This document shows, in pieces, positions 11,541-23,329 of a stretch of 64,000 nt of DNA (the first letter of the stretch is position 1; the number at the start of each line of letters is the position of its first letter). The stretch covers positions 13,206,717 to 13,270,716 of the forward strand of contig JABAKD010000028.1 in the NCBI GenBank assembly GCA_012845835.1, given 5' to 3'. The notes beneath the pieces are model-generated. The model searched no databases, was not told where the DNA came from, and saw only the letters and a program-made list of their open reading frames with translations. Origin of the DNA: Undaria pinnatifida. Lineage: Eukaryota; Sar; Phaeophyceae; Laminariales; Alariaceae. The position numbers and the translations under genes are program-made.

Positions 11541-12225
11541 CCACGCTTCTTTTGTTGAGGACGCCCAGGCCCAGCCATCTCGGGCTTGGCTGGGTCCTCG
11601 GTGGGGTCTACGTATGGCACTCACTGCTGTACGTATGGTGTGTCGTGTGGTCGTGTGTGCTGTGTGAGCACACACAAACTTTGACGGGCCATATCTCCTC
11701 CGAATGATTTTTTATTCAAGAAAAAAAAAAAAAAACTCCCCTAACTGCAGGTTCAATTCGCCCAAGTACGTTGAGTTTAGCGATCATGTCTATCGGTGCG
11801 TTTCTCCCAACAAAAGCTAACTCTGAGGCCACCTGGAATGAGGTTTTCTGCCCATTTCTCCGTTGTATCTCAGCGAAAAAAAAAGTTGAGTTGGGTCGCC
11901 GCGCAACCCTCGACTTGATACGCTCAAAACTGGGCTCGAAAAAAAAAAGGACCTCACACTCGACCAACTAAAACAACACAAAATCTGGCAAAATCTCGAC
12001 GGAATCGCGATTTTCTCGCCAACCAAGAAAAAACAAAAAAATCTGCCCAATGCCATTAGAACGATCCGCCTGAAACACAGGTTTCTTACGATATAAGGTA
12101 CGATATAAGGTACGATATAAGGTATAAGGTATGTCACCAGGGGGTACGTCAGTCACTCGGAACAAATCGAGAGTGATTTTGGAAATTCGTGTGAAAATTT
12201 AACCGGACGGACTATACCACTACTG
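11540..12225. other. no gene; short 12-bp tandem repeat at 12089-12132
   Basis: No coding region was recognised. At 12089-12132 the unit ggtacgatataa is repeated about three times. Poly-A runs occur at ~11720, ~11880 and ~11940. Confidence 0.45.
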
Positions 12226-12372
12226 CACTAACCGTGTGTCCGCTGACTTCAGAATTCATCACACATACACACAACCCGTAATACGCGCGATCGGAGAATC
12301 ACACAGCTTGCAAAGACGAGTTTCGACAAAATATGCGATCTCACAGCTTGAGTGTATTTTCCTTTTTATAAT
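12225..12372 (-). mobile_element. family C terminal fragment
   Basis: It contains cacaacccgtaatacgcgcgatcggag, cacagcttgcaaagacgagtttcgacaaaat and ctcacagcttgagtgtatttt, the standard outer ~130 bp of family C in right-end orientation. A family B terminus (cttcagaattcatcacacat) abuts it at ~12245. Confidence 0.6.
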
Positions 12373-12690
12373 ATACTTAGTATTAGTGCACGTCCACACA
12401 AGCACTTACTGCTGTTTGTACGGCTGGTAAACATGTCTGGAGGTGTTATTGTACAGCCTCGCGTTCGGGCAGACAGATACCCATTCCACCCATTGTTTTG
12501 CTACTAGCGCGGGGTTGGCACATACCACCACAATAAAAAAAAAAAAAAACATACCACCACAATGATGGTGCGGCGCCGACCCGCGGCGCGATCTCTCGCG
12601 ATGACGGTGGAGTGTGTATAGTGTTTCGATCTGGTGGAGTGAAAGTTACAACTAACCGTTTGTCAGCTGAATTCGGAATCATCACGCATG
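12372..12690 (-). repeat. family B copy
   Basis: Landmarks are acatgtctggaggtgtt, cagcctcg, ggcagacaga, ggttggcacataccac, gcggcgccgacc, the catcgcgagag complement, and the terminal gaattcggaatcatcacgcat. An A-run at ~12534 is flanked by a duplicated cataccaccacaat, which suggests a small slippage or insertion. Confidence 0.6.
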
Positions 12691-12694
12691 TATG

Positions 12695-14255
12695 CTTCTA
12701 GATTAGTAAACATTACCAGGCAGGTGATATAAAGAGATGTCTTCTTGCTACAACCGTCAGATTTGTCCCCTTCAACTTTAAGGATTTATAGTTTCCGCGC
12801 ACATATTGAAATCCCCCCCCCACCCCCCCCCCGATCCCTCCTGTTCAAACGCCCCACCTAAAATCGAAATATACCAGAGTAGTTAACTCTACCAACCAGC
12901 TGATATCATCTCGTTATCCTTTTAGCCATCCATGCCGTAGCTCTAACTCATTTCAACCTCCCCCCCCCCCCCCCGCCCTTTTTTTTTCCCCGCCCCCAGT
13001 TTGTTCAAACGCCCCACTTACAATCGAAATCGGCTAGAGTAATAAACGCTTCTTCTACGCAAGTGATATCTCGTCATTTTCTTATAGCCATCCATGACGC
13101 AGCTTTCATCCCCCCCCCCCCCCCCCCCCTCCCTCCAACGCCCCCTAATTCCCCACCACCCGCACGATCGCCTAGACCTAGCACCACGCGTATAGCAAGC
13201 CCCTACATATATGATTAATACGCGCGATCGGAGTATCACACACAATTTCAAAAATATGAGTTTCGACCAAATCTTTGATCTCACAGCTGGAGTGAATTTT
13301 TATTTAATATGTGACCTAAACCTCTTGAAAACCCTTTTCCCTGCCCCCCCTTTTTTTTCCCGCTCTTTTTTGCTCAAACGCCCCACCTAATATCGAAATC
13401 CACCACAGCAACAAACACTTCCACGCACTGGATATCACCTCATTATCGTTCTAGAACCATCCAAGCCGCTGCTGCAATTCCCACACACACCCCCGCCCCC
13501 AACGCCCCCTCCTGCCCCACCACCCGCACCATCGCCTAGACCTAGCACCGCGCGTATAGCAAACCCCTACATCAATGAGACCCCTCCCCCGCCCCCCCCC
13601 CCCCCTCCCCCCTCCCCCACCCCACCCCCTCGAACACTCCGCCCTCTACTCACTGGTTGTACGACTTACAGGATTTACATGATTAATTGTTGCATGCTTT
13701 CCAAAACCGTCACGTTTGTGTATAGTTTCCACGGACATATTGAGCTGCCCCGCCCGCCCCGCCCCGCCCCCCCCCATGATAAACTGGTGCATTCTTTCCA
13801 AAATCATCAGATTTATCCCCCTGAAGGATGTACAGTTTCCACGCACCAACTGACCTGCCCCACCCGCCCCTCCCCCTTTCCCCACCCCTATCCCCGCTCC
13901 CTTTTGGTGAAAAAACCAGCCCCCCACGTCCTTCAAAACTCCGCCCTCCCCTCACCGGTTATTCGACTTACAGGGTTCACTTGATAAACGGATGTATTTC
14001 CTTCAAATACAGCTGTCAGATTTTGTCCCCCTCAGGAATGGGTTTTGTTTCCACGCACAGACTGACTAACATCACCTTGTTGACCCTGATAGCTACACCG
14101 TAGTTGCGAGGGGAGGCGCCGACCTATATCCTTAATGAGGATACACAACCCATATTACGCGCGATCGGAGTATTACACACAGCTTGCAAAGATGAGTTTC
14201 GACGAAATATTCGATCTCATCACAGCTGGAGTGTATTTTTATTTTCATAATATAC
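12695..14255 (-). mobile_element. family C right-arm sequence, tandem modules
   Basis: C-run-separated modules repeat. The cgcctagacctagcacc unit is near 13170 and 13535. The atcgaaat..ccagagtaataaac unit is near 12865, 13023 and 13395. The outer terminus ends at ~14250 (ctcatcacagctggagtgtatttt). An internal terminus at ~13205-13300 (atacgcgcgatcggagtatcac, cacagctggagtgaattt) suggests two nested or tandem elements. Confidence 0.55.
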
Positions 14256-14261
14256 GTATGA

Positions 14262-15050
14262 TAAAGGCACGACAGCAAACGCACTTCTACTGACTTTTGC
14301 GACTCTGAAAATGTCTCGAGTTCTTTACCAGATATTTCCGGCAGACAGCCACCGATTCAGCCCGTTTTTTCACTATTAGCGTGGGGTTGGCACATACCAC
14401 AATGATGGTGCGGTGCCGACCCGCGGCGTGCTCTCTCGCGATCACGGGGGAGTGTGTAGTGTTTCGATTCGGAGTGAAGATTTACAACTAACTAACCGGT
14501 TGTCCGCTGACTTCGGAATTCATCACACATATATAGGCACGACTACTACTACTGTTTTCAAGACTCTGAAAATGTTTCGAGTTATTTAGCAGACTCGTAT
14601 ATTCCGGCAGACAGCCACCGATTCAGCCCATTCATTCGCTATTAGAGTGGGGTTGGCACAGACCACAATGATGGTGCGGTGCCGACCGACGGCGCGCTCT
14701 CTGACGACGACGGTGGAGTGTGTAGTGGGCGTGTGCAGTGTTTAGATCTGCAGTAAAAGTCTACAACCAACCATTGATCGGCTGACTTCAGAATTCATCA
14801 CACACATATATACTTATTAGTAGAGGCACGACAACAAACGCACTTCTACTGCTGTTTGTAAAACTTTGTACGACTCGTTGACATGTCTGGATGTGTTTTA
14901 CGGCCTCATATTCCGGCAGACATTCACCGATTCAGTCATTTTTTTTCCTATTAGCAAGGGGTTGGCGCAGACCACAATGATGGTGCGGCACCGACCCGCG
15001 GTGCGCTTTCTCGCGATCACGGTGGAGTGCGTAGTGTTTCGTCGGCATCT
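14262..15050 (-). repeat. family B array, three tandem minus copies
   Basis: Units start at ~14262, ~14540 and ~14815, a spacing of ~275 bp. Each has the gcacgac..caaacgcac head, the gtctcgag-type block, the ttccggcagacagccaccgattcagcc block, ggttggcac..accacaatgatggtgcgg, and the gaattcatcacacat terminus except in the last, which is cut by a purine tract. Confidence 0.65.
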
Positions 15051-15055
15051 CTAAG

Positions 15056-15170
15056 CGGCCGGGGGGAGGGGGAAAAGGGGAGGGCGGGGGGGAGTAGGGG
15101 GGAAGGGGAGAGGGCGGGAGGGGGAAAGGGGGAAGGGGGAAAGGGGGGGAGGGGGAAGGGGGGGCGTATT
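15056..15170 (+). repeat. purine (G/A) tract
   Basis: About 115 bases are almost entirely G and A (ggggagggggaaaagggg and variants) with few interruptions. It is low-complexity, and could form triplex or G-quadruplex structures. Confidence 0.85.
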
Positions 15171-15362
15171 GCCCAAGAGGCTGAAGTCTGGGTTTGACCA
15201 CCATCGTCATTAAGGTTGTGGGCCTTCTAATGGCGGTCACAAGATAGCATAAGACCGCTCTGAATTCTTCGCCGTGTTTCGTTCTCTCCACAGTGCCACT
15301 GATGATGCACTTGATACCCTCTATGAGCCCAATGCCGTCTTTAGTTCCTAGGGTCTGTTAGC

Positions 15363-17300
15363 ATGACATTTTCTCTTTTTTTGCTCTTCTTTTCCTTTCC
15401 TTGCTTCCTCTTTTTGTCTTGTCTTTTCTTGCTTTCCTGGTCCTTTTTCTTTCTTTTCTTTCCTTCCTTTTTCGTTTTTCTTTTTTGTTTCGCTTTCTTC
15501 TCTTTTCTTTCCTTCCTTTGTCTTCTTTTCTTTTCTTTTTTCTTTTCTCATTTTGGCTTGCGTCTGTCGTGCGTATGCGTGTTGATGTATACCACGTGTA
15601 ACAAATACGTGGTAGTCTTTCTTGGGTGGCAAGCGGTATACTCAGTATGCACCGGTATGGACCTGGCACATCGCAGACTGACTCCCGATTTCACTTTTAC
15701 ATGTTTCTGGTGGAGACATGAATTGCGTCAGCTGTGATATATGCGTGTACCACCTTGCGTTGTTCGTGTTTTTCCCTGGGGTATTCCTCAGCTCCAGAGT
15801 GACTGGAGCCTGTACTGTGACCACGGACTTGATTATGCGAGTTAATGTGAGATTAACAGCAACTGTTGCAACAGTGTTTCGATCTCGAGTGATAATTTTC
15901 AACCAACCGTTTGTCCGATGAATTCGGAGTTCACCACACATATTTTTTTGTTTCGCTTTCTTCTCTTTTCTTTCTTTTCCTTCATCTTCTCTTCTTTTTT
16001 ATTTTTTTGCTCCAATTGACTTGCGTCCGTCGTGCGTATGCGTAGTGATATATATCACGTGTAATATATACGTGGTAGTCTTTCTTGGGTGGCAAGCGAT
16101 ATTCCTCGTAGTCGGTTTCTCCAGGCGTGAGAAATGAGACGTATGCACCAGAACGGACCTGGCACATCGTAGACTGAATCCCGATTTCACTTTTATATGT
16201 TTCTAGTGGAGGCATGAATTGCGTCAGCGGTGATATATGCGTGTGCCACCTTGGGTTGTGAGTGTTTTTCCCTGGGGTATTCCTCAGCTCCAGAGGGTAT
16301 GGGGGCAGGGGGGGGGACAGGAGGAGTAGAAGGGAAACCGCGGTAGATGAAAGTAGGAAGGAGACCGCAGACAGGGTAGCAAGGTACCAGGCCGACTAGT
16401 AGGTGGAACCTTTCTATCTATGCCACTCGTACCGCCAACTGCTGCGGCTGCTCGGAATGTGTTGTCTTGGTAGTTTGATTTTTCCGTGAATTTATTTTTT
16501 TTCTTTTTTTCTTTTCCCTTCTTATCCTTATGAAGGGAGTCTTGCATGGTGGGTAGGTGACGAGCCTGTTTTATTTGGCCCTCCCAGTCTTCCTTCTTTT
16601 ACTTGTTTCTTTTTTCCGGGGTATTTTTTCCCTTTCTTTCCCCCTTGCATGTCCATTTTGGCTCATGCTCGGGGTATGTTCCTATCTCCCGTGCTTTGGC
16701 TCCCCTTTTTATTTATTTATTTATTTATTTTGTCTTGGTTTCTTTCGTTGTTTCTCTCTTTTACAAGGTATTTTGGTTTAATGAGAAGAACACAAAGGGG
16801 GGAGGGGGGGAAACAGGAGGAGTAGAAGGAAAGCCGTCCAAGGGAATGGGGGCAGGGGGGGCAACAGGAGGAATAGAAGGGAGACCGCGGTGGACGAAGG
16901 CAGGAAGGAGATGGCAGACAGGGTAGCAAGGTACCAGGCCGACTAGTAGGTACATAGCACTTTTCGTCTTTTTCTGGGGTATTTTTTTCCCCTTTGTTCC
17001 CTCCTTGCGTGTCCAGGTTTTTGGCTCGTGTTCGGATTATCTTTTTTTGGTTTTACTTTACTTTATTTTATTTCATTTTATTATGTTTCTTTTCCGAGCT
17101 TTGGCTCTCCTTTCCGGTTGGGTTGTTTCTTCGATTTCCCCTTCGTTTTGTTTGTTTCACTTTTTGTTTTATTTTTACCTTTGTTTTTATTTGTTTTCTT
17201 ATTTTGTTTTTGTTTTTTGTTTTTGTTTTTGTTTTTGTTTATTTCGTATTTCTCTCTTCCAATGTATTTCTGTTGCTGACGTATGTATGTTGTGCCTGTC
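15363..17300. repeat. pyrimidine-rich region with duplicated repeat E
   Basis: Polypyrimidine stretches lie at 15363-15550, ~15950-16010, 16490-16520 and 16980-17260. Repeat E (tgcgt.cgtcgtgcgtatgcgt, ttcttgggtggcaagcg, ttcacttttayatgtttct, ttccctggggtattcctcagctccagag) occurs at ~15555-15860 and ~16020-16290. A purine-rich block (acaggaggagtagaagg through aggccgactagtagg) occurs at ~16300-16410 and again, partly doubled, at ~16800-16950. Long reading frames here are compositional and no gene was recognised. Confidence 0.6.
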
Positions 17301-17574
17301 GTACCCAGTACTAGGGCATGACATTGCGTTGTCGAATGCATTACGATGCATTATCTCTGTGTCGTGGCTTGTGACCACAGAGCTGATCTTCCTAGGGTGA
17401 AGAATCAGTACGGACACTGGGTGTGCTGGATGTCGACGAGTAGAAGAACGGTTTGATGTGAAGAACACACACACAGAGTGACTGAAGCCTGTACTGTGAC
17501 CACGGACTTGATTATGCGAGTTAATGTGAGAACAACAAAAACAACAACAATAATAACAACAACAACTCATTTGT

Positions 17575-17800
17575 AAGGGCACGACAACGACCAAGATCAC
17601 TACTATTTCTACATACAGCTCGCGAAAATATCTGGAGTCTTTAACAGCCTCGTATTCCGGCAGACAGCCATCGACCCAGCCCATTTTTTCGCTAGCATGC
17701 TGGGAGGGACACAGCCCACGCAAGCGACGCGGTGCCAGCCCGCTCCGCGCCCTCTCTGCTCTAGCGCGCGCTGGAGGGTGGCAAATGTTTCGATCTGGAG
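17575..17800 (-). repeat. family B copy (Cla-type variant)
   Basis: It has ctcgcgaaaatatctggagtctttaac, the ggcagacagccatcgacccagcccattttttcgc block, and the variant ggtgccagcccgctccgcg segment also seen at ~4945 and ~8540. A repeat E fragment lies immediately before it (17468-17560). Confidence 0.6.
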
Positions 17801-17904
17801 CGGTATTTTGCTCAAAAACGTTTACGTAGGAATTCGTAATTTATAAGCCCAAATGGTTGAGAAAAATGTCGCGGCTAAGAGCCCGCTGACTGGAAAACGA
17901 CCTT

Positions 17905-18218
17905 TTTATTTTTATTTCTTTTCGCACTCTTCTGCTTTCCAGCTTGTGGACAAGCCGTGGTCACAGGTGTCGTCCCTTCTCCCCCCCGGTTCTTGCCTTC
18001 AATTTTTATCGCGCATAGGGTTCAGCAATCCCACTGCTCGTCGAATTTTAATCGAGTGTTGCTAATTCACGCTCTCGCGTTTTCCGCAAGTCAATTTGTG
18101 CGCAAGAAGAAGTCCCCACGAATATATACGAGTATGCACTTGGCGGGATTCGAACTCATGAAACTGACTCATACCAGGCTCGACGATAACCTGATACGCC
18201 ACCGGGGCGACCGGCTCT
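17905..18218 (-). mobile_element. tRNA-derived SINE, copy 1
   Basis: On the minus strand it begins ggtcgccccggtggcgtatc (A-box-like), has gagttcgaatcccgc (B box) about 55 bases in, and continues with the body shared with the 19251 and 20620 copies (gggacttcttcttgcgcac, gcgcgataaaaattgaaggc, ccacggcttgtccacaagc). It ends in an A-rich tail, seen as a T-rich run at 17906-17930. It is non-coding and depends on LINE machinery in trans. Confidence 0.75.
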
Positions 18219-18229
18219 AGGGTTAGGGT

Positions 18230-18480
18230 TAGGCCTTATTGCAGTTTTTCTGGCTTCGCGTACTTTTTTTTTTTTCCCGGCGGCAAGAGAAACAAGCGGG
18301 GATGCTGCAAGCCGCAAATTGACCCCGGCACATGGGTGCTCTATGCGGAGTTCTCGCGATAAAGATGCGCCATCGCGCCGCCGCACGCCTTTAGTATATC
18401 TCTGGTCAGCACACCTTTGGTTTCTTGAACGCAAGCGGCCTCGCTAGGTAAAATACACGAGAGGGGTTTGTTCACAAATC
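18230..18480. other. no gene recognised; two telomere-like units at ~18222
   Basis: The sequence ctagggttagggttagg sits directly beyond the SINE head. Two TTAGGG units are too few to call an interstitial telomere. A T-run lies at ~18266. Confidence 0.3.
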
Positions 18481-18581
18481 TTCATCTCAAAAGGTCGAGC
18501 TCACAGTTGACGTACGTACACAGGCAGCAAGCAGTATTTACAGCACTCGATTACATAGTCTAGGTCTATAGTCTACATTTA

Positions 18582-20580
18582 TCAACATGTTTGCTGTTGT
18601 ACGCGTGCGTGCATCCACCAACTTGCTTTAGTGCTGCATGAAAATGCTGCTGCTGCTGCTGCTTTTCTGAGGCTCACCAGGGTATCGGTCCCCCAGCCAT
18701 TTTTCACCTCCAGCTGCTGTTGTTGCATCCCTCGCGTAGTAGTAGTGGTGTTAGGCCCACGCGTTCCACCGCCAGCTGCAATGATGGCACCAAGACAACC
18801 GCTATCCTGATCGGATATAGTGTCGGCAAGATGTTGGTGCGCTACCTGTATCGAAGACTCCTCAAACGGCTCGGAATATTCCGCGAGGACAACGCCGCCA
18901 ACGGTAGCACAAATGAGCACAGCAGCGATGCAACATATCCGCGCCCAAGTGACATTAACCCTAGAGTCGCGTGGGAGAGGCGGATGGTCCATATACGGCT
19001 GACGGTGCCAAGCGAATGCCGATTGACGTATTAGTTGCTGGAGAAAACAAAAAGGAGTGTCAACGTGTTGGCAATGGTGGAGTCAGGCGTCAAGCACGCT
19101 GTGGAAACGAGCAGGGCACCGTCGTATAATCTGATGAATCTTATTCGACGCTCTGTGTGTGTTCTGCGCACTGAGCTAATAATTTCACCCATTGTATCCA
19201 GCCCAACCATTGTAACAGTGTTCGTGCCGATGCCTCCCAGACAGATAGACGGTCGCCCTGGTGGCGTATCAGGGTATCTATCCTCGAACCTCGTATAGGT
19301 CGGTTTCGTGAGTTCGAACCCTCCCGAGTGCGTACTCGTGCAAATTCGTGCGGACTTTTTCTTGCGCACAAATTGACTTGCGGAAAGCGCAAGGGCGTGA
19401 GTTAGCAACCCTCGATGAAAAATCGACGAACAGTGGGATTGTTGAACCCTATGCGCGATAAAAATTGAAGGCAAGAACCGAGGAAGAAAAGGGACGACAC
19501 CTGTGACCACGACTTGTCCACAAGCCGGAAAGTAGATGTGTGTGAAAAAAAAAAAAACAGACGAGCTATCATATTCTTTTTTACTACTGTGGTCACAACC
19601 TACGAAAGAGAGATACACAATAGTGCAAATGCAGCAAGGTGGTTTGCCCATGCAATGCCGACGTTCGCTAAGACTTGCAAGGGTTTACAGAAAAACACGA
19701 AGGCCTCGGCTCGTCGTTGGTAGAGGCGAAACCTGGCGTGGTCTGGCTGGTGACTCCTTCACTGCTGTAAATACCGCATGATGAGGTGGTGGGGAGGCGT
19801 TTTATTTATAACCCGACGCCGAGGAGTTTATTCCTCGACGGTTAAACGAGGACATCGACATGGAAGAGAGCCCCATGGGGGCGATGTGAGGAGTAGAGAG
19901 GCTGGTGGTGGCGTGGGTAGACACACACTCGAGTCCCAAGCGGATTGTTGGGGTTAAATGGGACGGCTGCACCCCGCCGACACAATTCCAGGCACGTACA
20001 GGGCAGCACGAAGAATGGCAAGCCAAGAAAAGGTTATAAGGAGTGGACTTGGCCGTCAAGGAATCGATATGCTGCATGTCTACTTGTTCCAAGCAATTCG
20101 TTGACAAGCATCTCATGACGATGCAATCGATCTCTGTTGTCTGCTTACTGAAAAGCAGTTAATTTTCCCGTAGCGTACGCACCAACGATAACGCACCGAG
20201 GATGCCGAGGCGAAACCAAATTTCTGGCAAAAGTTACAAGACTTGGTCGTACATATCTGAACGAAAGAGCATTGTTTGTACTTATAAACGCTCACGCACG
20301 GACTGGTCGGAGGGCGGACGGGTGCAGCAGCGGCGGTGGAGTTCCTAGAGCATACCGGCGTGATGTGAGACAAAAAAAATATGGTAAACGACTTCTTCTG
20401 TCGTTCGCTACCAATAAGAAGCTTGCCTTCACCTCTCTCTTTCACCTGTAATATCGCATACACACAACTGCGCTCACACAAATGACCGGAAACGGATACC
20501 CGTAGACTATTCATATACCCTAAACGCCAACCCAGCGGTCCAGGGTACACAATTTTCTTGTCCACACCCACAACCTCCAT
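18582..20580 (-). CDS. possible two-exon gene, unknown function, one membrane segment
   Basis: Exon 1 is 20580-20446 (45 codons from ATG, phase 0) and ends at CAG|GTGAAA. Exon 2 is 19037-18582. It follows a strong acceptor (tttttgttttctccag), stays in phase 0 and ends at a stop, giving 196 residues. Exon 2 starts QLIRQSAFAWHRQP. It has a hydrophobic segment (ICCIAAVLICATVGGVVLA, about residues 80-98), then an acidic stretch, a Thr run (TTTTT) and a Gln run (QQQQ). The intron (~1.4 kb) holds the SINE at 19251-19557. I do not recognise the family. The compatible splice phase supports the model, but it was built by eye and could be chance. Confidence 0.3.
19251..19557 (+). mobile_element. tRNA-derived SINE, copy 2, with poly-A tail
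   Basis: The head is ggtcgccctggtggcgtatc. The B box is gagttcgaaccctcc. The body matches the copies at 17905 and 20620 in the same order, and the element ends in 13 A at 19545-19557. The bases acaga occur just before the head and just after the tail and may be part of a target duplication. Confidence 0.8.
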
Positions 20581-20619
20581 TTCGCGACAAACCGGACTCA
20601 GGCTATAACATATCCACCC

Positions 20620-20915
20620 GGTCGCCCCGGTGGCGTATCAGGTTATCCTCGAGCCTGGTATAGGTCAGTTTTGTTGGTTTGAATCCCCCCGAGTGCATAC
20701 TCGTATAAGTTCGTGGGGACTTTTTCTTGGGGACAAACTGACCTGCGGAAAGTGCGGGAGGGTGAGCTAGCAACACTAGATGAAAGATCGACGAGTAGTA
20801 GGATTGTTGAACCCTATGCGCGATAAAAATTGAAGGCGAGGACCGGGGGGAGAAGGAACGACACATGTGACCATGGCTTGTCCAGAAGCCGGAAAGTAGA
20901 CGTGTGCGAAAAAAA
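20620..20915 (+). mobile_element. tRNA-derived SINE, copy 3
   Basis: The head ggtcgccccggtggcgtatc is intact. The B box is altered (ggtttgaatcccc). The body and tail match copies 1 and 2, ending in 7 A at ~20909-20915. It is ~296 bp. Confidence 0.8.
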
Positions 20916-20989
20916 TATATACCAGGTATATATAGACTATAAATATAAAGACTATATCGTAACATACCGGTATTATTACGCTTTTGTAA

Positions 20990-21775
20990 AAATAAAGATA
21001 CAGTCCAGCTGTGAGATCGAATATTTTGTCGAAGTTCATCTTAGCAAGCTGTGTGTGATACTCCGATCGCGCGTATTACGGGTTGTGTGTCCTCATTAAG
21101 GATATAGGTCGGCGACTCCTCTTGCGACTACAGTGTAGCTATCAGGGTCAACAGAGTGATGTTAGCCAGTCCGTGTGCGGAACCTATCAAATCCGATTCT
21201 GAGGGGGACAAAATCTGACAGCTGTGGAGGAAAACGTATCCGTTTATCAAGTGAATAATGTAAGTCGAATAACCGGGAGGAGAGGGCGGAGTGGGGGACT
21301 AGTTTCGATCAACAGGGAGCGGGGTTGGGGGGGGAGGAGGGGGGGGACGGGTGGGGCAGCTCAATTTGTGCGTGGAAACTATAAATCCTTCAAGGGGATA
21401 AATCTGACGGTTTTGGAAATATTTCACCAGGTTATCAAGGGGGGATGGGCGGGGGCGGGACAGGCGGGGCAGCTCAATCTGTGCGTGGAAATTATACATC
21501 CTTCAAGGGCATAAATGTGACGTTTTTGGAAAGAATGCACCAGTTTATCATGTATATCCTGTAAGTCGTACAACCAGTGAGTAGAGGGCGGAGTGTTTGA
21601 TGCTATGTTGACCCTGATAGCTACACTGTAGTTGCAAGGGGAGTCGCCGACCTATATCCTTAATGAGGACACACAACCCGTAACACGCGCGATTGGAGTA
21701 TCACACACAGCTTGCAAAGATGATTTTCGACAAAATCTTCGATCTCACAGCTGGAGTGTATTTTCATTTTTTACT
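20990..21775. mobile_element. family C element, compact complete copy
   Basis: This is the clearest single family C element. The left terminus (cagtccagctgtgagatcgaat..., 21001-21200) recurs inverted at the right (21600-21770, ...cttcgatctcacagctggagtg), giving ~170-bp terminal inverted repeats. Between them lie G-tract modules (caatttgtgcgtggaaactataaatcc, ataaatctgacggttttgg) in one orientation only. It has no coding capacity. The outermost bases are AT-rich, so the exact ends and target duplication are unclear. Confidence 0.75.
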
Positions 21776-21779
21776 TCGT

Positions 21780-22700
21780 ATAACATAGCATAGGGTGTGC
21801 GTGGCGGTCGACTTCGGCGGTCGTGGTACACCCAACCGGCAATCGTGAAAGTTCCTAAATGATCTACCGTTCGACAGGCATATTTTTAATGACCGACGGG
21901 GAGTGTCGTAAGCGAGAAACGGCGAGCGTCATGTCCGCTCTCAACCATCCTCCCCAACCCGAGTTAACGTCTGACGTCACTGACGCTTTCACCGTGAGCA
22001 TCCTCGACCCAATTAAAGAAGAGGTACCAGTTGAACCACGCCGTCACCGCAAGCAAGCGTGGATCGTGCGAGTCGGCCGAAGTCTCGGCTGCTTTTGAAG
22101 TCGCATGTACCACGAGGGAGGATGCGCGAGAACTCGTACGCACCCAACCCCTCTCCCCGTGAAAATACCACGCGTAGAATACCATACGGACGGCGTTCGC
22201 AAACCTGCAGAAGGTGACAGACGCAGGAGTACACAGTTATGTCGAGGGATAATGTTGCGCCGAAAGAGTAAACGAAACGCCGAGAACGAACAGCGGGGTT
22301 TTTACAAGCACTCTTGGAAGACACATTCGGGATGGGAGGGAAAAAAAAGGTAAGTGAACACTTCGTTAGGGATGAGGATGGTACGTTCTTTCCGGACAAG
22401 GTGGACATTCGTGAATGATAGGCGTTTTTTTCTGCAAACTCTCTATTATCCCGCATAATCGCCTACGGTCAACCCTACACCATCATCGGGCAATTCCCCA
22501 AACGACCGCTTGGACTATAGCTTGGAGATGAACCCACTTTCGACTGAATAACGGGCGGGGTAATCCGGAGTATGCCGAATTTGAAGGTGCAGCGGGGGGT
22601 GCTACATTATTCTTGTGTTTATCACAATAATGTGTATCACCGGTGCCAGGCCAAACTCTCTGTCGGTCGAATTGCTGAAACGCGAACATCCCTAAGTCAC
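21780..22700. other. no gene recognised
   Basis: A 79-codon plus frame (21859-22098) reads plausibly but has no domain or splice support that I can defend. An antisense frame overlaps it. No repeat family was identified. Confidence 0.3.
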
Positions 22701-23240
22701 TACCAGGTAGTTGTTTTCACGTTACACTTGTCGAAGTTTGAACTTTGGAGAACGGGTGGTGTCCCCCAGCAGAAACTAACAGTGGAAATACGCGACCAAC
22801 AAGGTCCTCCACAACAAGAAGGATCTTTTTGATTGCAATAGTACAAGGGGAATTAACTTGCTGCTCATGCAGGCAAGGTACTGTTGGAACTCGTCGCGTC
22901 AGGCCTTAGCAACTACTACCAAGAAGGGGAGTCCTTCCCGGGGAACAGCAGTGTCGTTTCGCTTGGCGCGGTAAACAATGGATATGGTTTTCGGTGCGTC
23001 GACTGCAAGAGCTCAGACGAGGGAGGAAAATCCCCCTTGAATATGTTCTTCATCGATCTGCAGAATGCGTACGACTCGGTCGACCGAGAGCTATTGTTGT
23101 TGCGGGTGGTGCTCGCACACTTTGATGTACAAGCCAAGATGTTTGCAGTTTTCGGAGAGTTCCACGACGGATTGCGGACTCGTGTGTGCACGGACGACGG
23201 CGAGCACTCGAAGTGGTTCAACATCGCAATCAAGCGCCAG
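22700..23240 (+). pseudogene. LINE reverse transcriptase fragment
   Basis: Three frames together show non-LTR RT motifs in order. VLHNKKDLFDCNSTRGINL (~22770-22860) matches the lysine-rich/RGISL motif. AAHAGKVLLELVASGLSNY follows at ~22862. FFIDLQNAYDSVDRELL (~23050-23095) is the first catalytic-Asp motif. TDDGEHSKWFNIA (~23195-23230) comes next. It then stops matching before the palm YADD motif, so the fragment is truncated at both ends and frameshifted. Confidence 0.7.
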
Positions 23241-23329
23241 TATGATATTATAGGCATTAAACTAGCCGAACTTCTTAGTGAGTGGCAGCTTCCTTTATCC
23301 ACAAACGCCAGGCGAGCCCATCAATCGAG

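Noticed and set aside
10148-14103. Proline-rich proteins
   Set aside because: They come from C-runs in family C arms; no frame is conserved between copies.
15348-17400. Several 80-130-codon ORFs rich in Phe/Leu/Ser or Lys/Glu
   Set aside because: They read polypyrimidine DNA or its complement and have no domain.
18215-18240. Interstitial telomere (gggttagggttagg)
   Set aside because: Only two TTAGGG units are present, which is too short to distinguish from chance.
17905-20700. Functional tRNA genes at the tRNA-like heads
   Set aside because: No complete cloverleaf could be drawn, and the same heads are joined to a common body and A tail, which marks them as SINEs.
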